A DNA stretch of 64,000 nucleotides. It comes from JAMHWF01 sp048500255. Lineage in GTDB: Bacteria > Pseudomonadota > Gammaproteobacteria > Burkholderiales > Burkholderiaceae_C. Both the position numbers and the translations under genes were made by a program. Location of the stretch: positions 186,001 through 250,000 of the forward strand of contig JASNYH010000004.1 in assembly GCA_048500255.1 (NCBI GenBank), in the 5' to 3' direction. How positions within the stretch are numbered: position 1 is the stretch's first letter; every line of letters begins with the position of its first letter. Under the pieces are notes generated by a model. That model did no database searches. It was not told where the DNA came from and was given only the letters and a program-made list of their open reading frames with translations. Of this stretch, positions 46,253 through 54,424 are shown one piece after another.

Positions 46253-46267
46253 GGAACGTCTGAACAA
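46253..46267 (+). repeat. left inverted repeat of the IS
   Basis: GGAACGTCTGAACAA; matches the right end with one mismatch at the fifth base. It abuts the CTAG target duplication at 46249-46252. Confidence 0.9.
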
Positions 46268-46320
46268 GTCCACCGAGCGCACCGCGAGATCGTTGAGCAG
46301 CGCAAGGAGCGAGCAGCACG

Positions 46321-47301
46321 ATGGGCCAGATCAGTTTCTCGGACGCCGAGTACGCCGGCAAACGCAAGAAGACCCGGCGCGAGGTGTTCCTCGACGAGAT
46401 GGAACTGGTGGTGCCGTGGAAGGCACTGCTCGGCCTGATCGAGCCGCACTACCCGGTGGCCGGCCGCGGGCGCAGGCCGTACCCGCTGGCGTCGATGCTG
46501 CGCGTGCATCTGATGCAGAACTGGTTCGCGTTGAGCGACCCGGCGATGGAAGAGGCGCTGTACGAGATCGCCTCGCTGCGCGCCTTCGCCCGGTTGAGCC
46601 TGAGCGAGCCGATTCCCGACGAGACGACGATCCTCAACTTCCGCCACCTGCTCGAAGCCAACGACCTGGCCGAGGACATCCTCGAGGCGGTCAATGCGCA
46701 CCTGGCGCGCAAGGGGCTGCTGCTCAAGAAGGGCAGCATCGTGGACGCCACCATCATCGCCGCGCCCAGCTCGACCAAGAACGCCGAGGGCGAACGTGAC
46801 CCGGAGATGCACCAGACCAAGAAGGGCAACCAGTGGCACTTCGGCATGAAGGCGCACATCGCGGTGGACGCCGCGAGCGGCCTGGTACACACGGTCACCA
46901 CCACGGCGGCCAATGAGTCGGACGTCGAGCAGATCGCCGATCTGCTGCACGGCAAGGAACAAGCTGTCTGGGCCGACTCGGGCTACCGCGGTGCGCCCGC
47001 GCGCGTGGAGCGCGAGGGCCTGCAGTGGCACATCGCCGCCCGGCCCAGCGACATCGCCAAGCTGCCCGAGGGGCGCCGCAAGGCGGCGATGAAGAAGCAC
47101 GAGCATCGCAAGGCCAGCGTGCGCGCGAAGGTGGAGCATCCGTTTCGCGTCATCAAGCGCCAGTTCGGCTTGATGAAGGTGAGGTTCCGCGGACTGGCCA
47201 AGAACACGGCGCATGTGGTCACGCTGTTCGCGCTGTCGAACCTGTGGATGGCGCGACGACAGTTGATGGCGATGGCAGCAGTCCGTCCGAAAACGGCATG
47301 A
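46321..47301 (+). CDS. IS5-family transposase
   Basis: A 326-residue DDE transposase. The N-terminus MGQISFSDAEYAGKRKKTRRE and FLDEMELVVPWKALLGLIEPHYP are typical of the IS5 group. The catalytic residues are D142 (IVDATIIAAPS), D219 (VWADSGYRG) and E272 (VRAKVEHPFRVIKRQFG), with the Y-(2)-R-(3)-E-(6)-K arrangement around E272. It is full length and intact, so the element may be active. Confidence 0.96.
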   Translation: MGQISFSDAEYAGKRKKTRREVFLDEMELVVPWKALLGLIEPHYPVAGRGRRPYPLASMLRVHLMQNWFALSDPAMEEALYEIASLRAFARLSLSEPIPDETTILNFRHLLEANDLAEDILEAVNAHLARKGLLLKKGSIVDATIIAAPSSTKNAEGERDPEMHQTKKGNQWHFGMKAHIAVDAASGLVHTVTTTAANESDVEQIADLLHGKEQAVWADSGYRGAPARVEREGLQWHIAARPSDIAKLPEGRRKAAMKKHEHRKASVRAKVEHPFRVIKRQFGLMKVRFRGLAKNTAHVVTLFALSNLWMARRQLMAMAAVRPKTA

Positions 47302-47401
47302 GGCGCGCACAACGCGGCCAAAACCGCTCCCAACGCCAGAGCGCGAACCCGATCGCTCGGTCGCAGCACCTCGACGGGTCGACCGCGCTCGCGTTCTCAC
47401 G

Positions 47402-47416
47402 TTGTTCAGACCTTCC
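47402..47416 (+). repeat. right inverted repeat of the IS
   Basis: TTGTTCAGACCTTCC, the inverted partner of the left end. It is followed directly by the second CTAG (47417-47420). Confidence 0.9.
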
Positions 47417-47816
47417 CTAGGGCATCAACCGGCGCTCACCCTCGGCAATGCCAAGAGGATCGACATCCTCGTTCACACCAAGCGCGGCCGCCACATGTCC
47501 GTCAGTGTCAAGGCATGCCGCGGTGGCGGCAAGTGGGGCGTAGACCATGATGACTTGTCTGCCGACAAGAATCTCGTCTTTGTCTTTCTTCTCTACAAGG
47601 AGTTCGACGAGGTCACAACTGCACCCGAGGTTTGGGTCATGCCTGCCAAGGAAGTTGAGAAGCGCAAGAAGAAGTGGTTCTCCGGGTCGGGCCTCTACTA
47701 CTCCGGAACCGACCTTGACGGATTCAAGGATCAATGGAAGTACTTCAAATAGAGGTGTCTCCAGCATCAGCTAACGCGAAATGTCGATGAACCTCTCTTC
47801 GTGACGAGGAGCGCAT

Positions 47817-48047
47817 ATGCCCTTCACGATTAAGCAGCAGGCTCTGCGCTGCTCGGAGTGCGGGACTACTCCTTTCAAGATTGGCGGATGTTCCGGTTGG
47901 AAGGCTTGTGACTCATGTCGTTCTATCTATTGCCCAAAGTGTTACTCGCGGACGCTTAAGTTGAGTTCACACTGCACCGCGCACAGCCCGTGGGGAAAAT
48001 GGTTGACCTCTCGAGCGCCATCGGCTGGCGAAGTGCCCTTCGCGTGA
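47817..48047 (+). CDS. small zinc-ribbon protein, unknown
   Basis: A 76-residue protein with three CxxC pairs: CSECG (13-17), CDSC (31-34) and CPKC (39-42), suggesting one or two zinc sites. It starts MPFTIKQQALRC behind GAGGAG. I do not recognise the family. It lies 64 bases after the disrupted nuclease gene, in the lower-GC part of the island. It may be a nucleic-acid- or protein-binding accessory; nothing more can be said. Confidence 0.6.
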   Translation: MPFTIKQQALRCSECGTTPFKIGGCSGWKACDSCRSIYCPKCYSRTLKLSSHCTAHSPWGKWLTSRAPSAGEVPFA

Positions 48048-48137
48048 ACCCTTCTGGATTGCCGGTATCGCGAGAGCCTCAACTGCCTGCTATGCAGAGT
48101 TCCGGCTTCGCCTTCCGGAGTGCGAGTTCGTCTTAGC

Positions 48138-48440
48138 CTATCCCTTCGCGCGACCGCATCGCTCCTCGAGCGAGTGAATCCCGGCGAGCATCCTCTCTCG
48201 CGCGGGAGAGTTGGCCGAATGAACGGCGATCTTCGGCGGTTGAAAGCCTCGCGTGATAACCGCCTCCTCGATCCAGAGAATCACGTCGTAGCCCGTCCCT
48301 CGCTCGTCGTCGCCGAGGTCGTGATCGAGGCTCAGTTCTTCGACCGTCCCCGTTTCCAGCAGAGCGATGACTTCGTCGGGCCAGTACGCCCGGACCCATC
48401 CGTCCGGCGCCGGTCGTTCGTCGTCCAGGAAGACGCGCAC
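48138..48440 (-). CDS. cyclic-phosphate-processing receiver-like domain protein
   Basis: A 100-residue protein, (M)RVFLDDERPAPDGWVRAYW, with a degenerate receiver-like core (FLDDERP and LSLDHDLGDDERGTGYDV). It matches the family called cyclic-phosphate-processing receiver domain, which is linked to RNA or nucleotide metabolism. The start is GTG at 48440; no ATG fits. It is 38 bases downstream of zipA in the same direction, at the right edge of the island, and could belong to either the island or the smc-zipA transcript. Confidence 0.7.
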   Translation of the reverse strand: MRVFLDDERPAPDGWVRAYWPDEVIALLETGTVEELSLDHDLGDDERGTGYDVILWIEEAVITRGFQPPKIAVHSANSPARERMLAGIHSLEERCGRAKG

Positions 48441-48478
48441 GATTCTTGGCAAGTTGCCCGTCGCGCGCGCGGCAGCGT

Positions 48479-49609
48479 CTAGCTGAACAACCGCCGCGCC
48501 GCCGCCGAACCCGCGGCGAGTTCGCGCGCCTGCAGCGCGTCGTACAGCCGCCCCAACTCGCCGCCGATCTGCGCGAAGCCGGTCTCGGTGATCGGCTGGC
48601 CGTTGTCGTCGACGATGGCGGCGTCGAGGTCGCGGGCGAGCGCCTGCGCGCTCGACTGCCACAGCGCGAACGGGTCGGCGTCGCGCTCGGTCTGCGGCAC
48701 GTCGAAGGCGAGCGTCGCGTCGCGCACGATCGATTGCTCGGGCTCATCGGCGAGCGCGGCCTGCGGGTCGAAGGCCAGCGTCAGCAGCGGCGGCGCGCCT
48801 TCGGTGGCCGACGGCCTCACCAGGCGGCCCGGCACGGCGCCCGGCACGAAGCCGTGCAGCCCGGCTTGCTGCACGAGGTAGCCGACCGACCACGCGGCGC
48901 CGCGCGCGCGCAGCCGCACGGCGAGCTGCGCGTCGTGCTGCCCGGCGAAGTGGTCGAGCTCGCGCGCGCGCGCCACGACGTCGAGCATGTCGGGCAGGTC
49001 GGCCATCGCGCCGATGCTCTCGGCGAAGGCCTCGACCTTCTGCGCGAACTCGGAGTACTCGATCTCGTTCAACGCGCCGGCTCGGTTGGCGAGCTGCACG
49101 CCGGCCTGGAACTCGCCGTAGCGCTGGCCGATCGTCGGCGCCTCCCATTCGCCCGTCTCGGCGTTCAGGCCCTCGATCATGAACGGCTTGCTGCCGGCGC
49201 GACGCGACGCAGGCAGGTGCGCCAGCGCCAGTTCGGCGGCGACAGGCGCCTCGACGCGCAGCGGTGCGATGGCGTCGACCAGCGCGTCGAGCCGCACGCT
49301 CGGCTTGCGCAGGCGCGGCAACGGCGACGCGGTCGGTGCCGCCGCTACGGCGGCGTCGGCCGGCGCGGTGCCGAGCGTCGGCTCGGCGAGGGACGCCGCC
49401 GCTGCCGCGTCGGAGGCAACGCCTGCGGCCGCGTCGCCGAGCGTCGGCTCGACGAGCAGGTCGGGCTCGCGCCGCTGCTCGGGCGCCAGCGGCGCCGGCT
49501 TCGGCGGCGCGCGCCGGATGCCGAGCTTGCGCTGCTGCCACACGGTGTGCGCGATCATCGCGGCCAGCGCCAGAACGCCGACGATCGCCAGCGCCGTCAT
49601 GAGGCTCAT
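48479..49609 (-). CDS. zipA: cell-division protein ZipA-like
   Basis: ZipA tethers FtsZ to the membrane. The 376-residue protein has an N-terminal membrane anchor (MTALAIVGVLALAAMIAHTVW), a charged/Pro-Ala linker (about 25-130) and a C-terminal domain (about 215-376) that binds FtsZ (GFVPGAVPGRLVRP and LLTLAFDPQAALAD, about 285-320). The linker is shorter than in E. coli. It starts 13 bases after the smc stop with GGAGGACC upstream. The smc-zipA-ligA order is typical of the lineage; ligA is displaced here. Confidence 0.88.
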   Translation of the reverse strand: MSLMTALAIVGVLALAAMIAHTVWQQRKLGIRRAPPKPAPLAPEQRREPDLLVEPTLGDAAAGVASDAAAAASLAEPTLGTAPADAAVAAAPTASPLPRLRKPSVRLDALVDAIAPLRVEAPVAAELALAHLPASRRAGSKPFMIEGLNAETGEWEAPTIGQRYGEFQAGVQLANRAGALNEIEYSEFAQKVEAFAESIGAMADLPDMLDVVARARELDHFAGQHDAQLAVRLRARGAAWSVGYLVQQAGLHGFVPGAVPGRLVRPSATEGAPPLLTLAFDPQAALADEPEQSIVRDATLAFDVPQTERDADPFALWQSSAQALARDLDAAIVDDNGQPITETGFAQIGGELGRLYDALQARELAAGSAAARRLFS

Positions 49610-49622
49610 CGCCGGTCCTCCC

Positions 49623-52600
49623 TCAAGCCGCCTCGGCCAATGTCACGGCCTCGTCCATGTCGACGGCGACGATGCGCGAGACGCCCTGCTCCTGCATCGT
49701 CACGCCGATCAGCTGCTCGGCCATCTCCATCGCGATCTTGTTGTGGCTGATGAAGAGGAACTGCGTGCCCTCGGCCATCTCCTTGACGAGCTTGGCGTAG
49801 CGGTCGGTGTTGGCGTCGTCGAGCGGCGCGTCGACCTCGTCGAGCAGGCAGAACGGCGCCGGATTCAGCTGGAAGATGGCGAACACGAGGGCGATCGCCG
49901 TCAGCGCCTTCTCGCCGCCCGACAGCAGATGGATCGTGCTGTTCTTCTTGCCCGGCGGCTGCGCCATCACCTGCACGCCGGCGTCGAGGATCTCGTCGCC
50001 CGTCATCACGAGGCGCGCATTGCCACCGCCGAACAGCGTCGGGAACATGCGGCCGAAGTGCTCGTTGACCTGGTTGAAGGTCTGCGCCAGCAGCTCGCGC
50101 GTCTCGAGGTCGATCTTGTGGATCGCGTCCTGCAGCGTGTGCATCGCGTCCTTCAGGTCGGCGGTCTGCGCATCGAGGAAGGTCTTGCGCTCGCGCGACG
50201 TTGTCAGCTCGTCGAGCGCCGCGAGATTGACTGCGCCGAGCGCCGCGATGTCGCGGTTCAGGCGGTCGATCTCGCTTTGCAGGCCGTGCAGCCGCACGCC
50301 GTCGTTCTCGATCGACAGCGCGACGGCCTCGAGGTCGGCGTGCGCCTGCTGCAATTGCTCCAAGTACTGCGCGCCGCCGAGCTGCGCCGCCTGCTGCTCG
50401 AGCTGCAGCTTCGTGATGCGCTCGCGCAGCGGCTCGAGGCTGTGCTCGTGCTGCAGCCGCTGCTCGTCGGCCGCCTTGAGCTTGGCCGACAGGTCGTCGT
50501 AGGCGCTTCGTTGAGCGCCCAGCGCCTGCTCGCGCTCGAGCTTGAGCGCCAGCGCCTCCTGCAGCCCGGCCTGCGCCGACGCGTCGGTGAGCTGCGCCAG
50601 TTCCTCGTCGAGCTGTGCCGCGCTCTGCGCGTTGGCGGCGAGCGCTGCGCCGCCGTCTCGATGGCTCGCTCGAGCTCGGCGCGGCGCGCGCTGCGTGCGC
50701 TCGGCGAACTGCGCCTCCTGCGCGTCGCGCCTGAGCGCGCGCGCAGCTGCTCGCCGCGTCGGCCGCCGCTCGGCGACGATGACGGCCTCGTCGAGGTCGG
50801 CGTGGCGCTCCTGCGTCGTCGCCAACTGGCCGTCGAGCTCGTCGAAGCGGCCTTCGTCGGTGGCGCGGCGCTCCTGCAGCGCCTCGAGCTGCTCGTCGAG
50901 CTCGGCGAGCTCGCTGTCGAGCTGGCCGCGCCGCGCGCTCGCCGCCTCGGCCTGCTGCGCGAGGCGCAGCACGTCGACCTGCAGCACGTGGGCGCGCGAC
51001 TGCGCGTCGGCCGCCTCGCGGCGCGCGGCGGCGAGCCGCTGCGACGCATCGTTGTACTGCGCCTCGGCGCGCACCAGCGCGCTGCGGGCCTCGCCGGCGA
51101 TCAGCGACTGCGCACGCCACTGGCGGTCGAGGTTCTCGATCTCCTGCGCGCGCGCCAGCATGCCGGCCTGTTCCGAGTCGGGCGCGTAGAAGGCGACGGC
51201 GAACTGGCTCACCGCATGGCCGTCGCGCGTCATGATCACTTCGCCGTGCGTGAGCTTGTCGCGCGCGGCGAGCGCGTCGTCGAGCGACGCCGCGGTGTAG
51301 ACGCCTTCGAGCCAGTCGCCGAGCAGCGCCTTGAGCCCCGCGTCGCCCAGGCGCAGCAGGTCGGCCAGGCGGGGCAGCGTCTGGTGCGTGCTCGAGATCG
51401 CGGCGGCCGGGGGCGTGTAGAACGCCAGCCGCGCGGGCGGCGCGTCGGCGGCGAAGGCGCGCACCGTGTCGAGGCGGCCGACCTCGAGCGCGGCCAGGCG
51501 CTCGCGCAGCGCGGCCTCGAGCGCCGTCTCCCAGCCCGGCTCGATGTGCAGCCGCGTCCACAGACCCTGCAGGTTGTCGAGACCGTGGCGCGCCAGCCAG
51601 GGCTTGACCTTGTCCTGCGCCTGCACCTTTTCCTGCAGCGCGCGCAGCGCGTCGAGACGCGCGCGCAGCGCCGACTGCTGCGCCGTGTCGCGGTTGAGCG
51701 TCTCCTGCTGCGCGCGGCGCGCGTCGTCGAGCGCAGGGAGCGCCTCGGTCAGCTCGTGCAGCCGCGCGTCGGCCTCGGCCTGCGCCTCGGCAGCGGCCTC
51801 GTGCTGGCGCCGCAGGTCGACGAGCAGCGCGTCGTCGGGCGCGGCCAGGCCCTTGTGCTCCTGCGCGAGGCGCTCGCGCCGCGTCTGCAGCTGGCGCTGC
51901 TGCTCGCCGACGCTGCGCTGCTCGGCGGCGAGCACCTGGATCTGCTGCTGCACGCCGGCCACCACGCTGCGCTGCTCGTTGCTCGCGGCCTGCGCGGCGC
52001 GCAGCGCGCCTTCGTGCTCGGGCAGGCGCGCAGCCTGTTCCTCGGTCTGCGCCGCCAGCGTCTCGGCATGGGCCTGCGCCTCCTCGAGCCGCGCGTCGAT
52101 CTGCTCGATCTCGGCGGCGGCATCGTCGCGCCGCGCCGCCCACTGCGCGTCGGCGGCCTTCAGCTCGGCCTGACGCGCCTCGACGCGCTGGCGGCCCTCG
52201 ACGACGTAGCGGATGCGCTCCTCGAGGCGGCTGACTTCGAGCGCAGCCTCGGCCAGCGAGCCCTGCGCCGTGTGCAACCCATCGCTGGCAGCGTAGTGCG
52301 CCTGGCGAATCGTCTCGAGCTCGGCCTCGACGTGGCGCAGTTCGGCCAGCCGCGACTCGAGCGCCGTGCCGGCATCGGCGACGTCCTTGCGCACGCGCTC
52401 TTCCTCGGCCGCCGCATCGCGGTGCTTGAGGAACCAGAGCTGGTGCTGCCTGAGCGTCGCGCGCTCCTGCAGGCCGCGGTACTGCGCGGCCACCTCGGCC
52501 TGCTTCTCGAGCTTGTCGAGGTTGGCATTCAGCTCGCGCAGGATGTCCTCGACGCGCGTGAGGTTCTCGCTCGTGTCCTTGAGGCGGTTCTCCGTCTCGC

Positions 52601-53132
52601 GGCGGCGTTCCTTGTACTTGGACACGCCCGCGGCCTCCTCGAGGAACATGCGCAGCTCTTCGGGCTTGCTCTCGATGATGCGGCTGATCGTGCCCTGGCC
52701 GATGATGGCGTAGGCGCGCGGGCCCAGGCCCGTGCCGAGGAAGACGTCCTGCACGTCGCGGCGGCGCACCGGCTGGTTGTTGATGTAGTAGCTCGAGTTG
52801 CCGTCGCGCGTGAGCACGCGCTTGACGGCGATCTCGGCGTACTGGTTCCACTGCCCGCCGGCGCGCGCGTCGGCGTTGTCGAACACCAGCTCGACGCTGG
52901 CACGCGAGGCCGGCTTGCGGTTGGCCGAGCCGTTGAAGATGACGTCCTGCATCGACTCGCCGCGCAGCTCGCTCGCCTTGCTCTCGCCGAGCACCCAGCG
53001 TACGGCGTCGATGATGTTCGACTTGCCGCAGCCGTTGGGCCCGACGACGCCGACGAGCTGCCCGGGCAGGTGGAAGTGCGTGGGTTCGGCGAACGACTTG
53101 AAGCCCGAGAGCTTGATCGAGGTGAGGCGCAT
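49623..53132 (-). CDS. smc: chromosome-segregation protein SMC
   Basis: A 1169-residue SMC ATPase that organises chromosomes. Walker A is GPNGCGKSN (32-40), the signature LSGGEKAL near 1070, Walker B FCLLDEVDAPLDD near 1090. Two long coiled coils flank a hinge (about 520-670; LDNLQGLWTRLHIEPGWETALE). In the C-terminal coil two short stretches (50735-50765 and 50644-50690) read as non-heptad sequence (PTRRAAARA; PRRARASHRDGGAA), whereas the +2 frame gives heptad-like RRGEQLRAR and ARRAELERAIETAAQR. Four compensating single-base indels are likely, either real or assembly errors. The ATPase motifs are intact. Confidence 0.95.
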   Translation of the reverse strand: MRLTSIKLSGFKSFAEPTHFHLPGQLVGVVGPNGCGKSNIIDAVRWVLGESKASELRGESMQDVIFNGSANRKPASRASVELVFDNADARAGGQWNQYAEIAVKRVLTRDGNSSYYINNQPVRRRDVQDVFLGTGLGPRAYAIIGQGTISRIIESKPEELRMFLEEAAGVSKYKERRRETENRLKDTSENLTRVEDILRELNANLDKLEKQAEVAAQYRGLQERATLRQHQLWFLKHRDAAAEEERVRKDVADAGTALESRLAELRHVEAELETIRQAHYAASDGLHTAQGSLAEAALEVSRLEERIRYVVEGRQRVEARQAELKAADAQWAARRDDAAAEIEQIDARLEEAQAHAETLAAQTEEQAARLPEHEGALRAAQAASNEQRSVVAGVQQQIQVLAAEQRSVGEQQRQLQTRRERLAQEHKGLAAPDDALLVDLRRQHEAAAEAQAEADARLHELTEALPALDDARRAQQETLNRDTAQQSALRARLDALRALQEKVQAQDKVKPWLARHGLDNLQGLWTRLHIEPGWETALEAALRERLAALEVGRLDTVRAFAADAPPARLAFYTPPAAAISSTHQTLPRLADLLRLGDAGLKALLGDWLEGVYTAASLDDALAARDKLTHGEVIMTRDGHAVSQFAVAFYAPDSEQAGMLARAQEIENLDRQWRAQSLIAGEARSALVRAEAQYNDASQRLAAARREAADAQSRAHVLQVDVLRLAQQAEAASARRGQLDSELAELDEQLEALQERRATDEGRFDELDGQLATTQERHADLDEAVIVAERRPTRRAAARALRRDAQEAQFAERTQRAPRRARASHRDGGAALAANAQSAAQLDEELAQLTDASAQAGLQEALALKLEREQALGAQRSAYDDLSAKLKAADEQRLQHEHSLEPLRERITKLQLEQQAAQLGGAQYLEQLQQAHADLEAVALSIENDGVRLHGLQSEIDRLNRDIAALGAVNLAALDELTTSRERKTFLDAQTADLKDAMHTLQDAIHKIDLETRELLAQTFNQVNEHFGRMFPTLFGGGNARLVMTGDEILDAGVQVMAQPPGKKNSTIHLLSGGEKALTAIALVFAIFQLNPAPFCLLDEVDAPLDDANTDRYAKLVKEMAEGTQFLFISHNKIAMEMAEQLIGVTMQEQGVSRIVAVDMDEAVTLAEAA

Positions 53133-53204
53133 CGGCAGCAGGCGGAGCGTGGGCCCGGAGCGTCGGCGACGAGTCGGCGCCTACGCTCTAAGTCGTTGAT
53201 TCTC

Positions 53205-53261
53205 AAGAAGAAAACCGCCTTGCGGCGGCCCTTCGTCGAGGCGCGATGATACCATCGCGCC
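53205..53261 (-). promoter_or_regulatory. smc leader: palindrome with -10-like element and intrinsic terminator
   Basis: A 9-bp perfect inverted repeat, GGCGCGATG-ATAC-CATCGCGCC (53240-53261), contains TATCAT (minus strand), a possible -10. Downstream on the minus strand the stem CCGCC-GCAA-GGCGG followed by TTTTCTTCTT (53205-53228) is an intrinsic terminator candidate about 70 bases before the smc start. Together they suggest a leader with controlled read-through or an autoregulatory palindrome; the palindrome could equally serve queF. Confidence 0.45.
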
Positions 53262-53295
53262 CTCGCCCGACGCCCGCTTTACGCACCGTTTCGAC

Positions 53296-53781
53296 ATGGC
53301 CCCGACCTCCCGCAAGACTCCGCCCGCGCCGCCGTCGAAGCAGCGCCCGATGCCGCCCAATCCGCCGTCGGCGCCGTCCAGGGAACTGCACGTCTTCGAC
53401 AACCCGAGCCCCGACCGCGACTACGTCATCCACTTCGAGATCCCCGAGTTCACCTGCCACTGCCCGCTGACGGGGCAGCCCGACTTCGCGCACCTCGCGA
53501 TCGACTGCATCCCCGACCGCCTGTGCGTCGAGTTGAAGAGCCTGAAGATGTACATGTGGAGCTACCGCAACGAAGGCGCGTTCCACGAGAAGGTCACCAA
53601 CACGATCCTCGACGACATCGTGCGCACGATCCGCCCGCGATTCGCGCGCATCACGGCGCGCTGGAACGTGCGCGGCGGCATCTACACCAACGTCGTCGCC
53701 GACTACCGCAAGAAGGGCTGGAGGCCGCAGCAGAAGGTGGAGCTGCCGAGGCACGCGCACGAGAGCGGATTGCTACCGTAG
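53296..53781 (+). CDS. queF: NADPH-dependent 7-cyano-7-deazaguanine reductase (short QueF)
   Basis: QueF makes preQ1 from preQ0 in queuosine biosynthesis. The 161-residue short form has a Pro-rich N-extension (1-28), ELHVFDNP, the catalytic Cys56 and acid in CPLTGQPDF, and LKSLKMYMWSYRNEGAFHE (80-98), the family signature. It is divergent from smc, and no other queuosine gene is in the window. Confidence 0.94.
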   Translation: MAPTSRKTPPAPPSKQRPMPPNPPSAPSRELHVFDNPSPDRDYVIHFEIPEFTCHCPLTGQPDFAHLAIDCIPDRLCVELKSLKMYMWSYRNEGAFHEKVTNTILDDIVRTIRPRFARITARWNVRGGIYTNVVADYRKKGWRPQQKVELPRHAHESGLLP

Positions 53782-54100
53782 CGGCGCCTTGTCGACGGAG
53801 CGCGCGAAGATGCCCGCGGGTTCGACGCGGCGCTGCGCCGCAAGAACTCGACGCGCCCGCATGACCCCGCCCCGGCGCGATTTCGGCCGAAGTGCTACAG
53901 TGCCGGCCATCACGTCGTCGCCGCACCTGTCGTTTCGGCTCCACGAGCCCTCGGTCCGGCGACGCTGAGATCAGTGTTGATCTCGTTCCTCCTCCAGGGC
54001 TGCGATCCGCTTCGACGGACCTGACGTTCTGGACTCGCCCCGGGCGCGCAGCGAATACCCCTGCCAGCCCGCCGCCGGACAGAGCTCATCCGCGCCCCGC
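53782..54100. other. unexplained leader region with palindrome
   Basis: No gene is supported here. TACAGT at 53891-53896 could be a -10 on the plus strand. A perfect palindrome, GAGATCA-GTGT-TGATCTC (53967-53984), follows. The length and position upstream of a small protein, infA and a cold-shock gene suggest a long 5' leader, as is common for cold-shock mRNAs. Confidence 0.4.
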
Positions 54101-54421
54101 GTGCATCCGCACGCATCCGTTTTCCCCTCTCGGCCGGTTCCTCGCGGAGCCGGCCACGAAAGAACAGTCATCAGTACGCCCCTCCAAGTCGGCAAGTACC
54201 TCGTCTCGCCATTGATCCGCCCGATCGGCCCCGGCCGTTACGCGGCATCCGTCTCCATCCGCTGCGGGCGTGGCAGCACCACGCACGACCGCGTCATGCG
54301 CTTCGCGGCGGTCTTCCCGACGCACGACGACGCCGCGCGGCACGCCACGGCGCACGGCCTCGCCTGGGTCGACGCACATCCCGGTGCCGGAGCGCCCACG
54401 ACCACAACCCCACAGGAGTGA
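54101..54421 (+). CDS. small conserved protein upstream of infA, start uncertain
   Basis: The frame encodes 106 residues, but the family-like part begins at about residue 24: STPLQVGKYLVSPLIRPIG, then GRYAASVSIRCGRGSTTHDRV and FAAVFPTHDDAARHATAHG. Proteins of this pattern occur next to cold-shock genes in Burkholderiales and have no known function. No ATG or GTG sits near residue 24, so either the GTG at 54101 is used or a rare start (an ATC at 54170 occurs there). The stop is 3 bases before the infA TTG, so translation is coupled. Confidence 0.65.
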   Translation: MHPHASVFPSRPVPRGAGHERTVISTPLQVGKYLVSPLIRPIGPGRYAASVSIRCGRGSTTHDRVMRFAAVFPTHDDAARHATAHGLAWVDAHPGAGAPTTTTPQE

Positions 54422-54424
54422 CCC

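Larger units (their letters stand above)
46253..47416 (+). mobile_element. IS5-family insertion sequence, complete (1164 bp)
   Basis: The element is bounded by inverted repeats (GGAACGTCTGAACAA left, its partner GGAAGGTCTGAACAA right, one mismatch in 15) and by a 4-bp direct duplication CTAG (46249-46252 and 47417-47420), the YTAR target type of the IS5 subgroup. It carries one intact DDE transposase. Since the ends and duplication are intact and the target gene is otherwise open, the insertion is recent. Confidence 0.93.
46159..47752 (+). pseudogene. PD-(D/E)XK-like small nuclease gene interrupted by an IS5-family element
   Basis: Exons 46159-46252 and 47421-47752 join in frame once the IS and one CTAG copy are removed, giving a 141-residue protein. 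It starts MATKLEKKERRNGQAT behind a strong AAGGAGG, continues MAGEFFVMEQLFRLGHQPALTLG across the insertion point (split here between the two parts), then KRIDILVHT, MSVSVKACR and ends DGFKDQWKYFK. The D and VxK positions fit restriction-endonuclease-like folds (GExxV ... D ... (E/Q)xK) of small proteins annotated as hypothetical or group I intron-type nucleases. Its base composition is lower in GC than its neighbours. Confidence 0.75.

Noticed and set aside
46249..47400. Minus-strand frame through the IS5 element
   Set aside because: The plus-strand transposase has complete DDE motifs; the opposite frame is a shadow.
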